Numbered from the stretch's first letter, positions 24,947 through 36,052 are shown. The stretch: DNA of 64,000 nt from Streptomyces prunicolor NBRC 13075 (GCF_000367365.1 NZ_BARF01000085.1:1-64000); one strand, 5' to 3'. Translations and numbers: made by a program. Notes: generated by a model from the letters alone, not told the origin.

Positions 24947-25747
24947 TCAGGGGCGGTACACCTTCCCCGGCTCCGCCTTCCCGGGCGCGAGGAGCTGCGG
25001 CACGGTCACGAACACGTACCCGCGCTCCTTCAGCGCGTCGATGATGCCGGGGACGGCGGGCACGGTGCCCTGGTACAGGTCGTGCAGCAGGATGATGCCG
25101 TCCCGGGTGGCCTGGGCGAGGACGCGCTTGGTGATGAGGGCGGAGTCGGTGGTCGCGTAGTCCTTGGCGGTGACGCTCCACAGCACCTCCGCGAGGCCCA
25201 ACTCCCGGCAGATCTTGTGCACTTCGTCGTCGGTGCGGCCCTGCGGCGGGCGCATCAGTGTGGGCCGCTTGCCGGTGATCCGCTCTATCGCGCTGTCCGT
25301 GCGCTCCAGTTCGTCACGTATCTGCGCGGGGGGTATTCGGGTCAGGATCTTGTGGTCCCAGGTGTGGCTGGCGACCTCGTGCCCCTCGGCGGCCATGCGC
25401 TCGACCAGCTCCGGGTACTTCTCGATGTGCCGCTTGCCGAGCAGGAAGAAGGTCGCCAGGACCTGCTTCTCCTTCAGGATGTCGAGCAGCCGCGCCGAGT
25501 TCTCGCTCGGCCCGGCGTCGAAGGTCAGCGCGATGCACTTCACCTCCCGGCAGTCGACCGCCCCGAAACCGGCCCGCGCGGTGGCCGACACGCCCTCGGC
25601 GCGAGCGGTGGCCGGCGCGGTCGTGTCGAGCTTGGTACACCCGCTCGACGCCAGACCCAGCACGCCAACGGCCACAAACATGGCGACGGCACGCAACCCG
25701 GCCCGGGGTCTTTCCCTCTTCTTACACAGAGCGTTCAGTGATGGCAT
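24947..25747 (-). CDS. Lipoprotein polysaccharide deacetylase (NodB domain)
   Basis: About 266 residues from the ATG at 25747. The lipobox 'LGLASSGC' follows the hydrophobic helix, so the enzyme should be lipid-anchored outside the membrane. The NodB domain motifs are 'IALTFDAGPS' (catalytic Asp kept; the second Asp of the usual TFDDGP is Ala), 'SHTWDH' (metal histidines), 'RPPQGRTD', 'VLWSVTAKDY' and 'IILLHD'. It probably removes acetyl groups from peptidoglycan or another N-acetylated glycan. The variant metal-ligand residue may change metal use. An in-frame GTG at 25762 lies inside the palindrome at the promoter and is less likely as the start. Confidence 0.88.
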   Translation of the reverse strand: MPSLNALCKKRERPRAGLRAVAMFVAVGVLGLASSGCTKLDTTAPATARAEGVSATARAGFGAVDCREVKCIALTFDAGPSENSARLLDILKEKQVLATFFLLGKRHIEKYPELVERMAAEGHEVASHTWDHKILTRIPPAQIRDELERTDSAIERITGKRPTLMRPPQGRTDDEVHKICRELGLAEVLWSVTAKDYATTDSALITKRVLAQATRDGIILLHDLYQGTVPAVPGIIDALKERGYVFVTVPQLLAPGKAEPGKVYRP

Positions 25748-25754
25748 GCCGGGA

Positions 25755-25786
25755 CTATACACAGCGAGTATATACGGTGTGTATAG
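25755..25786. promoter_or_regulatory. AT-rich nested palindrome at the deacetylase start (candidate operator)
   Basis: CTATACACA (25755-25763) and TGTGTATAG (25778-25786) are perfect 9-bp inverted repeats 14 bp apart, and a second palindrome GTATATAC (25768-25775) lies almost at the centre. This is a striking AT island in very GC-rich DNA, ending only a few bases from the deacetylase ATG. It is a likely repressor site and may include a -10-like TATATA. Confidence 0.65.
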
Positions 25787-25825
25787 CCGGGTGGGGATAC
25801 CCCTGAAGGTGACTTCCGTAGCGTG

Positions 25826-26404
25826 CTAGTGGTCCTCGGCTCCCAGCTCCCGCCCAAGCCGCAGATTCCACCGCCCGGCCCGCCCACTGAGGTCGGTCGC
25901 AGTCAGCGGGGGCACATCGAGCCGCCAGAACGCAGACCCAGGCGCATCCAGAACCGTGACCGCAACGGCCCGCACGAACTCCTGCTCAACCACCGCAAGG
26001 GTCCCGCCCTCGAACTCGGCCGCCCCATCCAGCCACCGCGCAGCCCGCTCGCAGAGCCCCCGCACCGACTCCCCGCCATGAGGCACCGCATCCGGATCCG
26101 TCAGCCAGGCCATCACCGCGTCCGGCTCCCGCGCCATCACCTCATCGAGGGTCAGCCCTCGCCAACGCCCCATGTCCAACCCCGCCAACTCCGCCTCCGC
26201 CACGCCCGAGAGGCCCAGCGCGGACGCCGTCTCCCGGCACCGCACGGTCGGTGAAACCAGCACCCGGTCGACCGAGCGGAGCGAACCCGCGACGGACTCG
26301 GCGCGAGTCGCTCCGCTCGGGTCGAGCGGACTGCCGTCGTCGAACCGGGTCTCCCGCAGGGAGCGGTTCATCGCCGGCGAGATCAAGGTGATGCGGCTGG
26401 TCAC
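25826..26404 (-). CDS. Histidine-phosphatase-fold protein lacking catalytic histidines
   Basis: 192 residues that align by pattern with the phosphoglycerate mutase/CobC-type histidine phosphatases ('VDRVLVSPTVRCRETASALGL', 'ELAGLDMGRWRGLTLDEVMAREPDAVMAWLTDPDAVPHGGESV'). However, the N-terminal RHG motif is replaced by 'ISPAMN', and the second catalytic histidine (normally in 'VSHGG') by glutamate in 'VVEQEFVRAV'. The substrate-binding arginine in 'SPTVRCRETA' is kept. It is therefore probably non-hydrolytic, a binding or regulatory version. It lies 92 bp upstream of metE's 3' end region and on the same strand. Confidence 0.8.
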   Translation of the reverse strand: MTSRITLISPAMNRSLRETRFDDGSPLDPSGATRAESVAGSLRSVDRVLVSPTVRCRETASALGLSGVAEAELAGLDMGRWRGLTLDEVMAREPDAVMAWLTDPDAVPHGGESVRGLCERAARWLDGAAEFEGGTLAVVEQEFVRAVAVTVLDAPGSAFWRLDVPPLTATDLSGRAGRWNLRLGRELGAEDH

Positions 26405-26497
26405 TTCGTCGCTCCAGTTCTGCGGGCTGTGCGGATCATCGTCTCAGGGCGGGGGCGGCCGGCAGGGTGTCCTCCCGGCCGCCCCACCACCATTGGG

Positions 26498-28816
26498 TCA
26501 GGAACCGGCCAGCTCCTCGCGGACCGTGCGGGCCGCGGCCACCAGGTTCTCCAGGGACGCGCGGGTCTCGGACCAGCCGCGGGTCTTCAGACCGCAGTCC
26601 GGGTTGACCCACAGCCGCTCCGCCGGAATGGCCTCAAGTCCCTTGCGCAGCAAGGCCGCTGCCTCGGCCGTGCTCGGCACGCGCGGGGAGTGGATGTCGT
26701 AGACACCCGGCCCCGCCTCGCGCGGATAGCCGTGCTCGGCCAGTTCCCGCGCGACCTGCATGTGCGAACGGGCCGCCTCCAGGCTGATGACGTCCGCGTC
26801 GAGATCGTCGATGGCCTGCACGATGTCACCGAACTCGGCGTAGCACATGTGGGTGTGGACCTGCGTCTCCGGCCGCACCCCGGCGGTGGTCAACCGGAAC
26901 GCCTCCGTGGCCCAGGCGAGATACGCCTCCCGGTCCGCCGCGCGCAGCGGGAGGGTCTCGCGCAGGGCGGGTTCGTCGACCTGGATGACCGAAGTCCCGG
27001 CCGCCTCCAGGTCGTTGACCTCGTCACGCAGGGCGAGGGCGACCTGTCGTGCGGTGTCGCCGAGCGGCTGGTCGTCGCGGACGAAGGACCAGGCGAGCAT
27101 GGTGACCGGTCCGGTGAGCATGCCCTTGACCGGGCGCGAGGTGAGCGATTGCGCGTACGTCGTCCAGCGGACCGTCATCGGTTCCGGGCGGGAGAGGTCC
27201 CCGGCCAGGATCGGCGGACGGACGTAACGGGTGCCGTAGGACTGGACCCAGCCGTGCTGCGTGGCGAGGTACCCCGTCAGTTGCTCGGCGAAGTACTGGA
27301 CCATGTCGTTGCGTTCGGGCTCGCCGTGCACGAGGACATCCAGGCCGGTCTTCTCCTGGAAGGAGATGACCTCGCCGATCTCCGCCTTGATCCGCTCCTC
27401 GTAACCGGCCGTGTCGATCCGCCGCGCCCTCAAGTCGGCCCGTGCGGTACGCAGTTCGGCGGTCTGCGGGAACGAGCCGATCGTGGTCGTCGGCAGCGGG
27501 GGCAGCCCGAGGTGCGCGCGCTGCGCCGTGGTTCGTTCGTCGTACGGTCGGGAGCGGCGGGTATCGGTATCCGTGACCGCGGCCGCCCTGGCCCGTACGG
27601 CGGGGTCGCGAGTGAGCGCGGAACCCGCTCGGGAGGCCAAGTCGGCCCGGTGTGCGGCGAGTTCGGCGGCGATCGTGTCGGTGCCCTGGGTCAGGCCCTT
27701 GGCGAGGGTGACGATCTCGGCCGTCTTCTGCCGTGCGAACGCGAGCCAGCGCAGGATCTGCGGCTCGATGTCCCGCTCGGCGGCGGCGTCGAGGGGCACA
27801 TGGAGCAGTGAGCAGGAGGCGGCCACGTCGACCCGGCCGGCCAGACCGAGCAACGTGCCCAGTGTGGCAAGGGACTTGGTGAGGTCGTTGACCCAGACGT
27901 TACGGCCGTTGACCACGCCTGCGATCAGCCGCTTGCCGGGCAGTCCGCCCACTGCGGCGAGGTCGTCCAGGTTGGCGGCGGCGGACTCGGTGAAGTCGAG
28001 CGCGAGGCCCTCCACGGGTGCCTTCGCGAGGACCGGGAGCGCGTCGCCGAGGCGGTCGAAGTAGGAGGCGACCAGGAGCTTCGGCCGGTCCGTGAGGGCG
28101 CCGAGGTCGCGGTAGGTGCGGGTGGTGGCGTTCAGTTCGGCCGGGGTGCGGTCCTGGACCAGGGCGGGCTCGTCGAGCTGTACCCACTCCGCGCCCGCCG
28201 CCCGTAGATCGGCGAGGACCTCGGCGTACACGGGCAGCAACCGGTCCAGCAGGGTCAGCGGGTCGAAGTCCGCGGACACGCCGGGGGCGGGCTTGGCGAG
28301 CAGGAGGTAGGTGACCGGGCCGACGAGCACAGGTCGAGCGGTCAGGCCCAGGGCGAGGGCCTCCTTCAACTCCGTGACCTGCTTGGTGGAGTTGGAGGTG
28401 AAGATGGTGTCCGGGCCCAACTCGGGGACCAGGTAGTGGTAGTTGGTGTCGAACCACTTCGTCATCTCCAGCGGCGCCACGTCCTGCGTGCCGCGGGCCA
28501 TCGCGAAGTAGCCGTCCAGCGCGTCGAGTTCGACGGCGGTGCGGTGGCGTTCGGGGATCGCGCCGACCATGACGGTGGTGTCCAGGACGTGGTCGTAGTA
28601 CGAGAAGTCGCCGGTCGGTACCTCGTGGATGCCGGCGTCCGTCAGGTGCTGCCAGTTCGTGCGGCGCAGTTCGGTGGCGGTGGTTCGGAGGGCGTCGGCG
28701 TCGACGCGGCCCTTCCAGTAGCCCTCGATGGCCTTCTTGAGTTCTCGGCCCTTGCCCTGGCGGGGGTAGCCGTAGACGGTTGCCCGTGCTGCCGCGGCTG
28801 CGGACTTCGGTGTCAC
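26498..28816 (-). CDS. metE: Cobalamin-independent methionine synthase
   Basis: 772 residues. The start is the GTG at 28816, with GAAGGAGA five bases upstream, giving 'MTPKSAAAAARATVYGYPRQGKGRELKKAIEGYW'; longer readings run into the riboswitch. The N-terminal half is the folate-binding duplicate barrel, the C-terminal half the catalytic barrel with the zinc ligands in 'QVHTHMCYAEFGDI' (His, Cys) and 'WVNPDCGLKTRGW' (Cys). It transfers the methyl of 5-methyltetrahydropteroyl-polyglutamate to homocysteine without B12. A cobalamin riboswitch in its leader should shut it off when B12 is sufficient, when a MetH enzyme elsewhere takes over. Confidence 0.96.
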   Translation of the reverse strand: MTPKSAAAAARATVYGYPRQGKGRELKKAIEGYWKGRVDADALRTTATELRRTNWQHLTDAGIHEVPTGDFSYYDHVLDTTVMVGAIPERHRTAVELDALDGYFAMARGTQDVAPLEMTKWFDTNYHYLVPELGPDTIFTSNSTKQVTELKEALALGLTARPVLVGPVTYLLLAKPAPGVSADFDPLTLLDRLLPVYAEVLADLRAAGAEWVQLDEPALVQDRTPAELNATTRTYRDLGALTDRPKLLVASYFDRLGDALPVLAKAPVEGLALDFTESAAANLDDLAAVGGLPGKRLIAGVVNGRNVWVNDLTKSLATLGTLLGLAGRVDVAASCSLLHVPLDAAAERDIEPQILRWLAFARQKTAEIVTLAKGLTQGTDTIAAELAAHRADLASRAGSALTRDPAVRARAAAVTDTDTRRSRPYDERTTAQRAHLGLPPLPTTTIGSFPQTAELRTARADLRARRIDTAGYEERIKAEIGEVISFQEKTGLDVLVHGEPERNDMVQYFAEQLTGYLATQHGWVQSYGTRYVRPPILAGDLSRPEPMTVRWTTYAQSLTSRPVKGMLTGPVTMLAWSFVRDDQPLGDTARQVALALRDEVNDLEAAGTSVIQVDEPALRETLPLRAADREAYLAWATEAFRLTTAGVRPETQVHTHMCYAEFGDIVQAIDDLDADVISLEAARSHMQVARELAEHGYPREAGPGVYDIHSPRVPSTAEAAALLRKGLEAIPAERLWVNPDCGLKTRGWSETRASLENLVAAARTVREELAGS

Positions 28817-28957
28817 GGAAATCTCCTTCGCGAGATATCTCCCTGGATCCCGGTGTCGGGACGTGAGCGCGAAGGTTCGTAGACCGGGGGATGGTGACCG
28901 CCCGTATGTACGCCGACCCGCCCACGAGGTCACCGGGATTCCGCGCGTGAATGCTTC

Positions 28958-29160
28958 GCGTGCGGGCAGTTGGCAGGTCTTCGGACTTGCGGGCACGGCC
29001 TCCGTTTGACCGGGGGTCACCTACTGGCCGTCGCTTCCCAGGTCCTGTGTGGGCCCAGTGCGTATGACGGCGGTCGTTCCTGCTTACCGCTGCGGGGCAG
29101 TCCCGGAGTTTCACCGGGTTCCCTCTTGCGACGCGTCCGTCTGGGTGACGGGGCGAACCA
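28958..29160 (-). promoter_or_regulatory. Cobalamin (B12) riboswitch upstream of metE
   Basis: Read on the minus strand, the leader contains the conserved core 'GGGAACCCGGTGAAACTCCGG' (about 29102-29123; shown here as its first 21-base neighbourhood in part), then 'CTGCCCCGCAGCGGTAAGCAG' and, about 100 bases later, the B12 box 'GCAAGTCCGAAGACCTGCCA' (28971-28990). These are the hallmark elements of adenosylcobalamin aptamers, in correct order and on the same strand as metE, whose start is about 140 bases downstream. Boundaries are approximate; the expression platform between 28820 and 28957 was not resolved. Binding should reduce metE expression. Confidence 0.95.
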
Positions 29161-29210
29161 GCTGCGTTGGCCAGCCTACGGGGTGGGGGTTGGATGCGTC
29201 GATTTTTGTC

Positions 29211-29280
29211 TGCGGCCCGGTGGGGGCTGGTCGCGCCCACGCGGCGGAGCCGCAAATCGATACAGCCCCGCGCCCCTAAA
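29211..29280 (-). terminator. Hairpin repeat downstream of meaB, probable terminator
   Basis: GGGGCT (29223-29228) pairs with AGCCCC (29264-29269), and inside it GCGGC (29241-29245) pairs with GCCGC (29249-29253) across a GGA loop. The string with its 'CGCGCCCCTAAA' edge is a dispersed element that I recognise from many streptomycete intergenic regions. It lies 12 bp past the meaB stop and ahead of the metE leader, so it would end the mutA-mutB-meaB transcript. Confidence 0.7.
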
Positions 29281-29291
29281 AGCAGGTCGGT

Positions 29292-30271
29292 TCAGTTGGG
29301 CGGCGTGCCAAATGCGCGCAGGATTTGTTCTGCGGCCAGCGTTGCTGTCAACTCGCCGTCCCTGACCTGCTGTTCCAGCACTGGGCCGAGAGCACGTACT
29401 GCCGGATCGGAGCGCAGCCTCCCCAAGAGTTCGTCTCGGACCATCGTCCAGGTCCAGTCCACCTGCTGCTCGCTGCGCTTCGCAGCCAGGCGGCCGGTGG
29501 AGTCCAGCAGTGAGCGGTGTTGTTCGAGGCGTTCCCAGACCGTGTCGAGGCCGGTGCCCTCTCGGGCGCTGCAACTCAGCACCGGTGGGGTCCAGTTGGC
29601 GTCGGCGGGATGCATCAGCCTCAGCGCGCCTGCCAGTTCACGTGCCGCGCTCTTCGCGTCGCGCTCGTGCGGCCCGTCCGCCTTGTTGACCGCGATGACG
29701 TCCGCCAGTTCTAGGACGCCCTTCTTGATGCCCTGGAGTTGGTCGCCGGTGCGGGCCAGGGTCAACAGCAGGAAAGAGTCGACCATGTTCGCGACCGCCG
29801 TTTCCGACTGGCCTACGCCTACCGTCTCGACGAGGACGACGTCGTAGCCCGCCGCTTCCATCACCACGATCGACTCGCGGGTCGCCTTCGCCACGCCGCC
29901 GAGGGTGCCGGCGGTGGGGGAGGGGCGGACGAAGGCCGCCGGGTCCACGGCCAGGCGTTCCATGCGGGTCTTGTCGCCGAGGATCGAGCCGCCCGTGCGG
30001 GTCGACGACGGGTCCACGGCGAGGACCGCGACCCGGAAGCCCTGCGAGGTCAGCAGCGTGCCGAACGCGTCGATGAACGTCGACTTGCCGACGCCCGGTA
30101 CGCCGCTGATGCCGATCCGGCGGGCCTGGCCGCTGTGCGGGAGGAGTGCGGTCAGCAACTCCTGGGCCATGACCCGGTGTTGGGGCTTGGTCGACTCGAC
30201 GAGGGTGATGGCGCGGGCCACCAGGGCCCGCTTGCCGTCGAGTACGCCCTTCACATAGGTGTCGACCTCGA

Positions 30272-30275
<4 letters not shown>
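29292..30275 (-). CDS. meaB: Methylmalonyl-CoA mutase-associated GTPase
   Basis: 327 residues from the GTG at 30275, which overlaps the mutB stop (GTGA). The G3E-type P-loop NTPase shows Walker A 'GVPGVGKST', 'VLAVDPSSTRTGGSILGDKTRM' (switch I), 'VETVGVGQSETAVA' (Walker B/switch II) and 'NKADG' (guanine specificity). MeaB uses GTP hydrolysis to gate loading of adenosylcobalamin and eject damaged cofactor from the mutase. It is the last gene of the mutA-mutB-meaB operon, and its coupling to mutB fits a 1:1 complex. Closely related ArgK proteins have the same fold. Confidence 0.94.
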
Positions 30276-32460
<2,185 letters not shown>

Positions 32461-32461
<1 letters not shown>

Positions 32462-34266
32462 CAGGACACTCCCATGCGGTCGAGGGTGGCGGAGAGTACG
32501 GCTACGGCGTCACAGCCCGCGAAGACATAGGCGTCGACACCGGAGTACTGCCCGGGGCGGCCCGCGAGGAACACGTGCCCGGCACCGGCCGCCCTCAACT
32601 CCCCGGCGACCGACGCCGCTTGCTCCTCGTACAGTGCGTCGCTGGAGCACAGGCAGGCCTCGGTGGCCCCGCTGCCCGCGAACTCGCCCCCGGTGACGGG
32701 CTCGATGCCGCCCGCCTGGAAGAGGTTCGACGCGAAGGTGAGGCGGGCGGTGTGCGCGGCGGCCGGGCCGAGCGCGGCCAGGAAGATCCGGGGCCGGGAG
32801 CCGGTCGCCGCGAGATGGGCGTCGGAGCGGGCGCGGAGCTCTTCGTAGGCCTCGTCGCGGCGCACGCGCGGCAGGCCGCCGGACGGGGCCGTGGGGGCGG
32901 GGGCGCGCTCCGGGAGGCGTTCGGCGAGGTTCGGGAACTCGCTTACGCCGGTGATGGGTTCGCGGCGCTTGGCGAGCTTTGCGCTGCGGGTCGCCCAGGT
33001 CGCGGCGAGGTCCTCGCGGAGGCTGCCGGAGCGCAACGCGGCTGCCTGGCCGCCCTGTTGCTCGATGTGCTGGAAGAACTCCCAGCCCGCGTGGGCGAGT
33101 TCGTCCGTGAGCCGCTCCACGTACCAGGAGCCGCCCGCCGGGTCGATCACCCGGGACAGATGCGACTCCTCGACCAGGATCGTCGAGGTGTTGCGGGCGA
33201 TCCGGCGCGCGAACGCGTCCGGCAGACCCAGCGCGTGGTCGAAGGGCAGCACGGTGACGGACTCGGCGCCGCCCACCCCGGCGGCCAGCGTCGCGACCGT
33301 CGTGCGCAGCATGTTCACCCACGGGTCGCGGCGGGACATCATCACCGGCGAGGTCACCGCGTGCTGCGTCTGCCCGCCGGGAGCCCCGCAGACCTCGGTG
33401 ACCCGTGCCCAGAGCCTGCGCGCCGCGCGCAACTTGGCGATGGTGAGGAACTGGTCGGCGGTCGCCGCGTATCTGAACTCCAGCTGCCCCACGGCCTGTT
33501 CGACGCTCAGGCCCGCCTCGGTCAGCTCGCGCAGATAGGCCACACCGGTCGCCAGCGAGGCGCCCAGCTCCTGCGCCGCCGAACCGCCGGCCTCGTGATA
33601 CGGCAGCGCGTCCACGGTCAGCGCGCGCAGCCCCGGGTACTCCTCGGCGCAGCGCCGGGCGAGGGCGGCGACCGGCGCGAAGGGGAAGCCCTCGTTGCCG
33701 GTGCGGGCCGCGAAGCCCAGCGGGTCGGCGCCGAGGGTGCCGCGGGCGGCTTCGGGCGCGATGCCCCGCTCCTCGTACAGCCGTAGCAACTCGGCTGCCG
33801 CGGGCTCGACTTCGCTGCCCGCGTCGAGGGCGATGGGCGCCAGGTCGAGATAGACGCCGTCGAGGGTGGCGCCGAGCGACGCGACCGGGATGCCGCGCTC
33901 GCCCGTGACCAGCCACAGCGAGGTGACGCCGTTCTCCAGGTCGCCGAGGACCGCGGCGTTGTCGCCGGTCGTGTGCTGTTGGCGTACGTCCCAGCCGCCG
34001 AGGGTGTTGCCCTCGGCGCGGCCACCCCGTACGAAGGGGGCGAAACCGGGGAGGCCGGGCTCGGGTGCGGAGTCGTCCGCGGTGTAGAGGGGACGGGCGC
34101 GGAGCCCGTCCTCCAACGAGGTGGACAGGGCGTCTTCCGCTGCCGTGCCCGAGGCTTCCTTGCCCGACTTGCGCAGTACGCCTTCCACCAGGCGTTGCCA
34201 CTGCTCATGGGTCGCGTCAGGGAACTCGGCGGCCAGCGAGAGCCCGTCGTCAGGCAGGACCGTCAT
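32461..34266 (-). CDS. mutA: Methylmalonyl-CoA mutase small subunit
   Basis: 601 residues with the same two-domain layout as MutB, but the barrel lacks catalytic residues and the C-terminal domain ('FLAALGPAAAHTARLTFASNLFQAGGIEPVTGGEFAG') lacks the DxHxxG cobalamin motif, as in known MutA proteins. It forms the non-catalytic half of the heterodimer. It is the first gene of the operon; its upstream side is occupied by an IS200/IS605-like element, so the operon promoter must lie within about 50-300 bp between mutA and the element or its left end. Confidence 0.94.
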
Positions 34267-34426
34267 GCTCGGATGCTAGGGCAAAAGCGCAGGTGAGCAG
34301 CAGAGGACGCGGCTGTGACCTTGACCTCTCCGCGCGGTCTAGACCAGTTCCCCGGCGCCGTGCTGGCCTCCCTTCCGGGGGCTGCAGCCCGATGTCCCTG
34401 CGGTTCGTCGGGAACCTCCGCGGATA

Positions 34427-34446
34427 CCCCGGCGTGCAGGCCGGGG
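34427..34446. repeat. Candidate left-end hairpin of the tnpB element
   Basis: A perfect 7-bp stem (CCCCGGC / GCCGGGG, 6-base loop) preceded by 'ATA' and followed by 'AGGTAT'. Its layout mirrors the right-end hairpin, which is preceded by 'CTA' and followed by 'GAGGATG'. It could be the left end or a vestigial right end. Confidence 0.5.
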
Positions 34447-34562
34447 AGGTATCGGACTCCTGCGGAGCAGGGCTGGGAGAGCCGGATCGCCCTCAGGGTG
34501 ATCCGGCGTTCATCACCGACAGCCGTCAGGTAGTCACGATCCGGCACGGTAGATTGTGAGAT

Positions 34563-35767
34563 ATGGCCACTCGCGTGAAGCGGGCGTTCAAGTACCGCTT
34601 CCACCCGGACGATGCGCAGGCAACGGAGCTGTCGCGCACGTTCGGCTGCGTGCCGAAGGTCTACAACCTGGCTCTCGAAGCCCGTACCACCGCGTGGTAC
34701 CAGCGGCAGGAGCGGGTCAACTACAACGCGACGTCGGCGATGCTCACCGCGTGGAAGAAGACCGAGGAACTGGCCTTCCTGGCCGAGGTGTCCTCGGTGC
34801 CCTTGCAGCAGTGCCTGCGGCACCTGCAAGGCGCGTTCACCGGCTTCTTCGAGGGACGGGCGAAGTACCCGCAGTTCAAGTCGAGGAAGAAGTCCGCCGG
34901 TCGGCGGAGTACACCAGCTCGGCGTTCCGTTACCGCGACGGTGTCCTGACGCTCGCCAAGATGCGTGAGCCCCTGGACGTCGTGTGGTCGAGGCCGCTCC
35001 CCGAAGGGGCGCAGCCCTCCACGGTGACCGTGTCCCAGGACGCGGCCGGGCGCTGGTTCGTGTCGCTGCTCTGCGACGACGCGGTCACCCCGGCCCCGGC
35101 CACCACGGCGGTCGGCATCGACGCGGGGATCACCTCTCTGGTGACCCTGTCCACCGGGGAGAAGATCACCAATCCCCGGCACGAACGCCGTGACCGGGCC
35201 CGCCTCGCGAAGGCCCAGCGGGAGGTGTCCCGCAAGGAGAAGGGCTCCGCGAACCGGGCCAGGGCCCGGCTGAAGGCAGCCAAGGTCTACGCCCGTATCA
35301 CCGACCGCAGGCGTGACCACCTGCACAAGCTGACCACTCGACTCGTCCGTGAGAACCAAACGGTCGTGATCGAGGACCTCACCGTCCGCAACATGGTCAA
35401 GAACGGCAGGCTCGCCCGGGCCATCTCGGACGCGGCCTGGCGCGACATGCGGACGATGCTGGAGTACAAGTGCGCCTGGTACGGGCGCGAACTCGTGATC
35501 GTCGACCGCTGGTTCCCCAGCTCGAAGCTGTGCGGGGCCTGCGGCACGATCCGGACGAAGCTGCCGTTGAACGTCCGCGAGTGGACGTGCGAGTGCGGCG
35601 TGGTGCACGACCGCGACGTGAACGCGGCGAAGAACATTCTCGCGGCCGGGCTGGCCGTGTCTGCCTGTGGAGACGGTGTAAGACCTCAACGGGAGTCCTC
35701 CCGGACGGGGCGGTCGTCGATGAAGCAGGAACCCCAGCGGGCGACCGCTGGACTACCCCGCCTTTAG
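34563..35767 (+). pseudogene. tnpB: TnpB (RNA-guided nuclease family), frameshifted
   Basis: The ATG at 34563 opens 'MATRVKRAFKYRFHPDDAQATELSRTFGC...NLALEARTTAWYQ', the TnpB N-terminal helix-turn-helix region. Reading must shift after 34895: two extra bases (34896-34897, within CCGCCGGTCGGCGG) separate 'FKSRKKS' from 'RSAEYTSSAFRYRDGVLTL'. The second frame holds all RuvC residues ('VGIDAGITSLVTL', 'VIEDLTV', 'HDRDVNAAKNIL') and the zinc ribbon 'CGACG...CECG'. Without the shift the protein would be about 400 residues, the normal TnpB length. The element's right end overlaps the 3' part of the gene, as expected for the omega RNA. Disruption, a sequencing error or programmed frameshifting are all possible. 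Confidence 0.85.
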
Positions 35768-36052
35768 GTGGGGGAGGATGTCAAGTCGTCCAGCGACTCG
35801 CGCGCGGCGGACCAGCATGCGCGCGATGCCGTCGGCCACCGCGACGACCGGCGGGCGGCCGACGAGGTTGTAGCCGACCGCCGTACGGCCGCCCAGCGGG
35901 GTACGGAAGAACCGGGCCGTGCAGCCCGCGGGACCCGACCGGACCGGGACGTGGAGAAGTCCGGCCGGGAACCGCTCGGCGGGCTCGGAGTCCTCGGCGT
36001 CCTTGAGGCCCTCGGCATGGTCGGCGTGCTCGGCTTGGTCGCCTGGAGACAT
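35753..36052 (-). pseudogene. SAV_915-like protein, 3' end replaced by the tnpB element
   Basis: The ATG at 36052 begins 'MSPGDQAEHADHAEGLKDAEDSEPAERFPAGLLHVPVRSGPAGCTARFFRTPLGGRTAVGY', matching the start of the small SAV_915/SseB-like proteins common in streptomycetes ('LFVPVRSGP-GC-...FRTPLGGRTAVGF'). After 'RMLVRRARVAGRL' the frame enters the right end of the tnpB element at 35784 and ends in 'DILPHLKAG' encoded by element DNA. The original C-terminus is not found on the left side of the element. Function of the family is unknown. Confidence 0.65.

Larger units (their letters stand above)
34321..35784 (+). mobile_element. IS200/IS605-type element carrying tnpB only
   Basis: The right end is clear: the hairpin CCCCGCC-ttta-GGTGGGG (about 35758-35775) is followed by 'GAGGATGTCAA', ending at TCAA (35781-35784), as in IS605 right ends. 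The left end is uncertain. A TTGAC at 34321-34325 resembles the left cleavage motif, and a second hairpin CCCCGGC-gtgcag-GCCGGGG (34427-34446) followed by 'AGGTATCGGA' looks like a related terminal structure. No tnpA (Y1 transposase) is present. The stretch before tnpB (34326-34562) has no gene. The element abuts a truncated gene on its right. Confidence 0.7.

Noticed and set aside
28817..29020. Extension of the metE reading frame to an ATG at 29020
   Set aside because: The extra 68 codons coincide with the B12 riboswitch and its leader, and the GTG at 28816 has a clear GAAGGAGA ribosome site.
29211..29280. Insertion sequence end near meaB
   Set aside because: Although a dispersed repeat, it has no transposase, target duplication or terminal repeats; a terminator role is simpler.
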